Part shown: one piece after another, positions 39,527-45,501 of the stretch
Numbering within the stretch: position 1 is the stretch's first letter
Layout: each line of letters begins with the position of its first letter
NCBI GenBank assembly: GCA_012519905.1
Contig: JAAYPG010000145.1
Span: 1 to 45,501 of the forward strand
DNA from: Clostridiales bacterium
GTDB lineage: Bacteria; Bacillota; Clostridia; Lachnospirales; Lachnospiraceae
Direction of reading: 5' to 3'
DNA length: 45,501 nucleotides
The notes under the pieces: generated by a model
What the model was told of the DNA's origin: nothing
The model's input: only the letters and a program-made list of their open reading frames with translations
Database searches by the model: none
Made by a program: the position numbers and the translations under genes

Positions 39527-41317
39527 TTAGTCCTTCTCAAGAAACTGATATTGAGAAAGATATAATTCATAATATAAACCTTTTTTGTCTATAAGTTCAT
39601 CATGAGTTCCCATCTCAACAATGCGGCCATCATCAATATATAGGATGCAGCTAGAATTTTTTATGGTAGATAGGCGATGGGCAATTATAAAGGACGTCCT
39701 ATCCTTTAGGAGCCTCTTTAGTCCTTCCTGTAATAGGATCTCTGTCTCTGTATCTATGCTAGAGGTTGCTTCATCAAGAATCAGAATCTTAGGATCTGCA
39801 AGGAGAGCTCTAGCAAAACTAATAAGCTGTCTTTGACCAACGGATAATCTTGTTCCTCGCTCATTTACCTCGGTTTCATAGCCATTCTCCAGCTCCATAA
39901 TAAAATCATGGGCTCTAACAGTCTTAGCGGCTTCAACTACTTTTTCGTCCTCAGCCTCCATATTACCGTAACGGATATTATCCATTATGGTACCAGAGAA
40001 GATAAAGCTATCTTGTAGCATAACTCCCATTTGCTTTCTAAGAGATTTTATCTTAACTTCGTTAATATCAACATCATCTATTGTTATCATTCCAGAATCC
40101 AAGTTATAGAATCGACTTATTAGATTGATAATAGTGGTTTTGCCAGCTCCCGTAGGCCCTACTATAGCAATTGTGTCTCCGGGGTTAACCTTGAAGCTAA
40201 CATTGTTCAATATGGGAACGCCATCTTCGTAACTAAAGCATACATCCTTAAATTCTACCTGACCGACTATCGGTGGCATATCGTAGGCATCCTCTTTGTC
40301 CTTAACGAGCACAGGCTCATCTATTGTCTCAAAGATTCTCTCCATGTAAGAAATCGCAGTTAGTAGTGAATTATAGAAGCCTGCCAGGGTATTTACAGGT
40401 GCCCAGAATCTTCCTATATAACCAGACATGGCTGCAAGTACACCTACAGATATACCTGCTAATCCCTGATCTAGCCATGCGATTCCTACTACATATACCG
40501 CTGCTGTGGTCCAAGTAGATATGTTATTGATAGCTGGCCACAGAAGGAAGTTTAGTGTCACAGCCTTCATCCATGTACTACTATATTCCTTACTTAGATC
40601 GTTAAATATCTCTATGTTTTCCTCTTCCCTCGTAAAGCTTTGGGTTACTCTGATACCATTTATACTCTCAGCAATATAAGCATTTAGATTAGAGGATTTA
40701 TTACTGAGCTTTTGCCAGGCCACCCTCTGCTTGGTCTTTATGGTAAAGATTAGTATCATTAGTAAAGGTAGACCCATTAGACATATAATACTAAGTCTTA
40801 CATTTATAGATAGCATAAAGCCAACTATAAATACTAAGCTAAATAACTCGGTTATTGTATTTACGATACCATTTGAAAGTAAGTCACTTAGTGAATTAAC
40901 ATAATTAACTACACGCACCTGAATCTTACCATGGGGCTTGTCATCATAATATGAAAATGGCAGTTCCTGTAGATGCTCAAAGATATCACTTCTTATCTTG
41001 TGTATAATATTTTGTCCTAGCCTTGATGTTACTGATATCTTCATTCTTAATATTGCAGAAATTATAAAATAAATCACAAGCATAACCAAGCTGATAGTAA
41101 CTATACCCTTGACATCACCATTAGGAATATACACATCCATGATAGTCATCAATATTCTAGGGGTCAGCATGCCAAGAGCAGATGATATGGTCATAAGTAA
41201 TATAACCAGGGCCATATCCTTACGGTAGGGCCTAATATATCTAGCCAATCGCTTTAGATGGGAAATATTAAACTCTGTCTGTAGTGTTTCATCTATGTCA
41301 TATTTATTCCTAGCCAA
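39527..41317 (-). CDS. ABC exporter half-transporter (TMD-NBD), heterodimer subunit B
   Basis: 596 aa; 6-TM domain plus NBD: GPTGAGKTT, LSVGQRQLISFARALL, LILDEATSSID. Confidence 0.94.
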   Translation of the reverse strand: MARNKYDIDETLQTEFNISHLKRLARYIRPYRKDMALVILLMTISSALGMLTPRILMTIMDVYIPNGDVKGIVTISLVMLVIYFIISAILRMKISVTSRLGQNIIHKIRSDIFEHLQELPFSYYDDKPHGKIQVRVVNYVNSLSDLLSNGIVNTITELFSLVFIVGFMLSINVRLSIICLMGLPLLMILIFTIKTKQRVAWQKLSNKSSNLNAYIAESINGIRVTQSFTREEENIEIFNDLSKEYSSTWMKAVTLNFLLWPAINNISTWTTAAVYVVGIAWLDQGLAGISVGVLAAMSGYIGRFWAPVNTLAGFYNSLLTAISYMERIFETIDEPVLVKDKEDAYDMPPIVGQVEFKDVCFSYEDGVPILNNVSFKVNPGDTIAIVGPTGAGKTTIINLISRFYNLDSGMITIDDVDINEVKIKSLRKQMGVMLQDSFIFSGTIMDNIRYGNMEAEDEKVVEAAKTVRAHDFIMELENGYETEVNERGTRLSVGQRQLISFARALLADPKILILDEATSSIDTETEILLQEGLKRLLKDRTSFIIAHRLSTIKNSSCILYIDDGRIVEMGTHDELIDKKGLYYELYLSQYQFLEKD

Positions 41318-41319
41318 GT

Positions 41320-43083
41320 CTATTCCCCCATTTCCTTTTGTAACATATTATTGAGATATTGATCAAAATCACCATATTGATGATGGAATACCCTATGATA
41401 ATAGCCTTTCATATCAAGTAGACTATCATGATTTCCTGATTCCACAATCCTGCCATCCTCTACTACAAGGATAAGATCAGCATCCTTAATAGATGAAATT
41501 CTATGGGCAATAATAAATACAGTATGCTTACTCTCTATTCTTGTTAGCTCCTCTTGAATTAAGGCCTCTGTCTCCATATCTACTGCAGAGGTAGTGTCAT
41601 CAAGAATGATAATCGGTGGATTCTTTAGTAAGGCCCTGGCAAGAGAAATCCTTTGCTTCTGACCTCCAGATAGGCCAACCCCTCTCTCACCAACTATGGT
41701 GTCATATCCATCTGGCATCTGAAGTATGAAATCATGGGCATTTGCCACCTTAGCGGCAGCAATAACCTCCTCCATACTACAATCAGGCCTACCATATGCT
41801 ATATTACCTTCTATAGTATCTGAAAATAGGAATACATCCTGCATGGCCAGTCCAATATTATCTCGAAGACTGTATAGGTCAAGGTTCTTAACATTTATAC
41901 CATCCAGTGTTATCTCACCGGAACTAACATCATAAAATCTACATAGTAGATTCATTAGGGTAGACTTTCCTGAGCCAGTTGAACCTATAATACCAACAGT
42001 CTGTCCTGCCTTAACCTTAAAATTAACATCCTTTAGTATCTTCTCTTCACCTATAGAGTAGCTTACCTTAGAAAATTCAATGTCACCTCTAAAGCGTGTT
42101 CTAGTAATCGCTTTTTCAGGATTCGTAATAATCGGTTCTTCGCTTATAGTGGAGTATACCTTTTCTACAGAGGTTACAAATCTCTGATAATCATTTGCAA
42201 GCCATCCAGCCTGGCGAAGGGGGAGATTTAGCATCCATAGATAGCCACTGACTGTCACCAACTTACCTAGCGACATAGACCCTGATACTACCATAAGGCC
42301 TCCAACAAGGTATAGAATAACAGTAAGTGCATTAGCTAAGAATTCAAATGCCGGTACATACTTTTTCCAAATCTTAGCTGCATTCAGCTCAGCATCCCTA
42401 AAGCCATCATTTTCCTTATTGAATTTGGCTATTTCATAGTCCTCCTTGGCAAATGCCTTGACAACACGGTTGCCACTGACATTTTCCTGAACAAAGGTAT
42501 TAAGACTGGAAAAATGCTGTCTGATGTTACGGAAGGCAGGCTTAACAGATTTAAGTTGCTTTGCTGTAACATATACGGTTAAAGGCATTACAGCTATCAT
42601 ACATAAAGCCAATCTGTAGTCAACCATAAATATCATCACGAGAGCGATTATAAATAACAGACTATTCTCGTATACAGAATATATAACCATGGATACGAAA
42701 TGTCTAATAGCATCCATATCTCCTGTCTGCCTAGACATTAAATCGCCTGTTCTATTCGCATTATAGAAGGTGAAGTCCTGCCTCATGAATTTGCGAAATA
42801 CATAGTCCCTCATAGTATAGATCATTTCCTGCGAGGTCTTTTCAAATATCATTACAAACCAGAATCTAATGGCAGTACGAAATAATGTAGATAAAATCAT
42901 AATCACTATCAGGGTGGGTAGTATCTCACGATTTCCACCTACGATTACATCGTCTACTATGGTTCCTGATATCTGAGGATTAACTATGGCTGATACAGCC
43001 GTTACAGTAGCTAAAAACAAAGCAAATATCAGTCTTTTGCGGTATTTTTTCAGAAATGAAAAAACCCATTGCATTGCTGTCAT
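41320..43083 (-). CDS. ABC exporter half-transporter (TMD-NBD), heterodimer subunit A
   Basis: 587 aa; GSTGSGKST, LSGGQKQRISLARALL, IILDDTTSAVD. Confidence 0.94.
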   Translation of the reverse strand: MTAMQWVFSFLKKYRKRLIFALFLATVTAVSAIVNPQISGTIVDDVIVGGNREILPTLIVIMILSTLFRTAIRFWFVMIFEKTSQEMIYTMRDYVFRKFMRQDFTFYNANRTGDLMSRQTGDMDAIRHFVSMVIYSVYENSLLFIIALVMIFMVDYRLALCMIAVMPLTVYVTAKQLKSVKPAFRNIRQHFSSLNTFVQENVSGNRVVKAFAKEDYEIAKFNKENDGFRDAELNAAKIWKKYVPAFEFLANALTVILYLVGGLMVVSGSMSLGKLVTVSGYLWMLNLPLRQAGWLANDYQRFVTSVEKVYSTISEEPIITNPEKAITRTRFRGDIEFSKVSYSIGEEKILKDVNFKVKAGQTVGIIGSTGSGKSTLMNLLCRFYDVSSGEITLDGINVKNLDLYSLRDNIGLAMQDVFLFSDTIEGNIAYGRPDCSMEEVIAAAKVANAHDFILQMPDGYDTIVGERGVGLSGGQKQRISLARALLKNPPIIILDDTTSAVDMETEALIQEELTRIESKHTVFIIAHRISSIKDADLILVVEDGRIVESGNHDSLLDMKGYYHRVFHHQYGDFDQYLNNMLQKEMGE

Positions 43084-43105
43084 ATAATTCCTCCTTGGTG
43101 TGTCC

Positions 43106-43214
43106 GGCAGATTAGTAGCCCCTGACCTTAGGTCTTTGCTTATCTAGTACTTATCCGTATGCATTAGGACGATAACCCGAAGCAATCATCCTAATACATA
43201 CGGACTAATCTGCC
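43106..43214 (-). ncRNA. candidate structured 5' leader of the ABC exporter operon
   Basis: outer arms ggcagattagt/actaatctgcc, long inner hairpin 43154-43204 (15/16 arms), small hairpin gaccttaggtc 43124-43134; lies just upstream of the SD of the 43083 CDS. Confidence 0.5.
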
Positions 43215-43457
43215 TATTATGAACATAATTATATAGCAACAGACCTTGGGCCTACTGCTCTCGTATACAGTATATATCATATAAGTTCAATATTAAAATG
43301 TAGATTATTACAAATCTAATGTTCTTTTTTATAAGTCTTGACTAGATATATAGAGTTAGTAATATAAAATTAGTGCTAAAATTATGTTTCATATTTATAT
43401 AGAGAATGATATAATTACCTTGATGGCTTGTGTTACAGCCATAGAGAGGTGAAAAAT

Positions 43458-44327
43458 ATGGTAATAGATTATGACCTAACTTATAATGACTTTAATCCAA
43501 CTGTATTTTATGTATCAAAGCTTAAGATGACCAAAAATGGCGTTTATCATGACCATGATCATGCTGAGCTGGCTTTTATCTTATCCGGTAAAGGCAGATA
43601 CCTTGTAGACGGTGTTGAATATGATGTAGAAGCCGGGGATCTAGTCATTTGTAATCCTGGCGTTAAACACGCCCACATAGTCACCAATAAGGATGAGCCT
43701 ACTATTGAATTTATAGCAGGTTTTTATGATTTTCATTTTAAGAACATGGCTCAAAACTCTATTGAGACTAAGGACGGTTCCTGTATCATAAAGACAGCAA
43801 CTGAGCTAAAGCAGAATCTTATGATGCATTGCTATGCCATGATTGCAGAAAAAGAAAGCAGCAATGTCGGCAAATATTTCATGTTCAAAACGCATCTCAT
43901 CCAGATGCTTCTACTTGTAATGCGTGAAATTGTCAGTGATGATGATTACAAACAGTCAAAATGCAGCTTTGAATCATATAATAAGAATTATGCTGTAAAA
44001 CAAATCATAAATTATCTAAATGAAAACTACAATCAGAAGATATCTTTAGAGCAGATTGCACATAATATGTATCTAAGCCCTGTATATATCTCAAAGATCT
44101 TTAAGGAAGAGACTGGTGAATCTCCTATAAATTATCTAATAAAGATAAGATTGGAGAAAGCAAGAGATATATTGGTCAAAAATGAAGGTAGCAGCATAAA
44201 AAGCATAGCAAATAAAGTAGGCTATGAGGATGTCTATCATTTTAGTAAGCTATTTAAGAAATATTATGGTATCTCACCATTATACTATAGAAAAAGGGAA
44301 CTGGAGAAACGAGCTTCTAACGAATAA
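43458..44327 (+). CDS. AraC family transcriptional regulator with N-terminal cupin
   Basis: HDHDHAELAFILSGKGRYLVDGVEYDVEAGDLVICNPGVKH cupin; two C-terminal HTHs; SD gaggtg before MVIDYDL. Confidence 0.92.
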   Translation: MVIDYDLTYNDFNPTVFYVSKLKMTKNGVYHDHDHAELAFILSGKGRYLVDGVEYDVEAGDLVICNPGVKHAHIVTNKDEPTIEFIAGFYDFHFKNMAQNSIETKDGSCIIKTATELKQNLMMHCYAMIAEKESSNVGKYFMFKTHLIQMLLLVMREIVSDDDYKQSKCSFESYNKNYAVKQIINYLNENYNQKISLEQIAHNMYLSPVYISKIFKEETGESPINYLIKIRLEKARDILVKNEGSSIKSIANKVGYEDVYHFSKLFKKYYGISPLYYRKRELEKRASNE

Positions 44328-44343
44328 AGTGAGGTGTTGATAT

Positions 44344-45111
44344 ATGAACATGTACGACATTATTTTCTCTAGAAAAAGCATAAGGAGCTATTATCAGGAA
44401 GCAATCGACTGGGATATTCTAGAAGACATTCTTAACTTTGCCGATAGCTTACCTATGCTTACTAAGGATATAAAGGTGGAATTTAAGCTCATTAGCAATA
44501 TTGAGCAAAACCAAGGATTTAACGGACCATTTGCAGTAAGAGCACCTTATTACATTGTTTTTTCCTCCGAGAAGAAGGATGATTATCTGCTAAATGCTGG
44601 TTACCTTATGCAGCAATTAAGCCTATATATTGAAACAAAGGAGCTGGGAACCTGCTTTTTGGGTGCTGCAAGTCCTGGATGGGGTCTGAAGAAGACCATG
44701 AGATTTGACTATGTAATTGCACTTGCCTTTGGAAAATCTAAGGTACCCCTGTATAGAGATGCATTTCTTGCAAAGCGCTCTCCCGAGAATGAACTCGTAG
44801 TATATAAGGAAGAGGTATCAAGCGATATTCGCAAGATGCTAGAAGCAGCTCGTCTAGCCCCATCGGCCTACAATGGTCAGCCCTGGCGTTTTGTTGTATA
44901 TAAGAACCGAATTCATATATTCGCCAAAAAGAACCCATGGTTTGCCAAACCCTTGTATAAGTTGAAAATGATCGATATCGGAATAATGCTTGCCAATATG
45001 CTTATAGCCGCCGAAGAACTCTGGCTAGATGTAAAACTGGCAAAATCAGACTCAGTAATGAACAAATCATTTCAAAATAATGAGTATGTCCTGACCTTAT
45101 TAATTGGGTAA
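44344..45111 (+). CDS. nitroreductase family protein
   Basis: 255 aa; IIFSRKSIRSYYQEAIDWDILEDIL, AARLAPSAYNGQPWRFVV. Confidence 0.88.
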   Translation: MNMYDIIFSRKSIRSYYQEAIDWDILEDILNFADSLPMLTKDIKVEFKLISNIEQNQGFNGPFAVRAPYYIVFSSEKKDDYLLNAGYLMQQLSLYIETKELGTCFLGAASPGWGLKKTMRFDYVIALAFGKSKVPLYRDAFLAKRSPENELVVYKEEVSSDIRKMLEAARLAPSAYNGQPWRFVVYKNRIHIFAKKNPWFAKPLYKLKMIDIGIMLANMLIAAEELWLDVKLAKSDSVMNKSFQNNEYVLTLLIG

Positions 45112-45165
45112 ATTATCTAAACAATATAAATAAAAACAAAAATAAGAAAATTTTAAATTAAGGTA

Positions 45166-45194
45166 TTGACAAACACAATTATCTATAGTATATT
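45166..45194 (+). promoter_or_regulatory. sigmaA promoter of tRNA-Gly
   Basis: TTGACA - 17 bp - TATATT. Confidence 0.8.
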
Positions 45195-45236
45195 ATGACA
45201 TGTGCCCGGCACAAAGCAAAAGGCACAGCATAATAC

Positions 45237-45308
45237 GCGCGAGTGGCTCAGTGGTAGAGCATCGCCTTGCCAAGGCGAGGGCCGCGGGTTCGAATCCCGT
45301 CTCGTGCT
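45237..45308 (+). tRNA. tRNA-Gly(GCC)
   Basis: cloverleaf: acceptor gcgcgag/ctcgtgc, anticodon loop ttGCCaa, T arm gcgggttcgaatcccgt; no encoded CCA. Confidence 0.95.
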
Positions 45309-45315
45309 TAAAAAG

Positions 45316-45352
45316 AAAAGTTCATTCGTTAGAATGGACTTTTTCTTTTTGT
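45316..45352 (+). terminator. terminator of tRNA-Gly
   Basis: aaaagttcattc-gtta-gaatggactttt followed by tctttttg. Confidence 0.8.
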
Positions 45353-45420
45353 GTATATGACGTTTAAGATAAGTACCCTTTAAAATAAACAACCAAAAAA
45401 TAATTTCGTTTATAAACTCA

Positions 45421-45501
45421 TTAAATTTTTTTTCTATCTAAATTTAAAATAATCTTATCGCAAGTATCGCATCTATGTCCATTAACCTTCGAAGCACCGA
45501 A
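45421..45501 (-). CDS. C-terminal fragment of a zinc-ribbon-like protein (PF20097/DUF6487-like), truncated by the window edge
   Basis: minus-strand translation FGASKVNGHRCDTCDKIILNLDRKKI*, open to the window edge; CxxC motif. Confidence 0.5.
   Translation of the reverse strand, partial: FGASKVNGHRCDTCDKIILNLDRKKI

Noticed and set aside
310-45392. Many short antisense or overlapping ORFs in the track (e.g. 310-540, 3848-4123, 6044-6478, 12558-12890, 18107-18700, 31948-32397)
   Set aside because: They lie inside strongly supported genes on the opposite strand, have low-complexity or unfamiliar translations and no SD or domain support.
45183-45392. 69-aa minus-strand ORF over the tRNA region
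   Set aside because: The translation is the antisense of tRNA-Gly and its terminator; this is a well-known spurious ORF type.
1-45501. CRISPR arrays, transposases, prophage, toxin-antitoxin or defence islands
   Set aside because: No regularly spaced repeats with unique spacers and no translated ORF resembling these families; the window is mostly core metabolism and transport.

Overview
The window looks like a chromosomal segment of a low-GC Firmicute, probably Lachnospiraceae-like (an inference from gene content and order). Most of it is core metabolism. From left to right: an ABC-F ATPase; a C39/papain-like protein; an esterase; a complete FASII operon on the minus strand (fabT-like marR, fabH, acpP, fabK, fabD, fabG, fabF, accB, fabZ, accC, accD, accA) with a recognisable FabT-type operator; type III glutamine synthetase; a DUF624 protein; rubrerythrin; a DUF1015 protein next to serA and serC; ilvB and ilvD; an AI-2E/YtvI-type permease; DUF1540 and DUF2935 proteins; a LysM protein with a Met-rich repeat; an EamA protein; leuB-leuC-leuD with a divergent LysR regulator; an SH3 lipoprotein; a two-component system with a FtsX-type ABC transporter; a heterodimeric ABC exporter; an AraC regulator with a nitroreductase; tRNA-Gly(GCC); and the truncated end of a zinc-ribbon-like protein. 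I see no prophage, transposase, CRISPR array or toxin/defence island. The most unusual signals are non-coding: (1) three tandem 45-49 bp copies of a Shine-Dalgarno/anti-Shine-Dalgarno hairpin unit in the serC leader, with a related single copy in front of leuD; (2) a compact inverted-repeat leader that could fold as a three-way junction upstream of the ABC exporter; (3) a dispersed GTACC palindrome family in leuB-leuC and near 34.1 kb. DUF1015 beside serA/serC is the most interesting protein-level lead.
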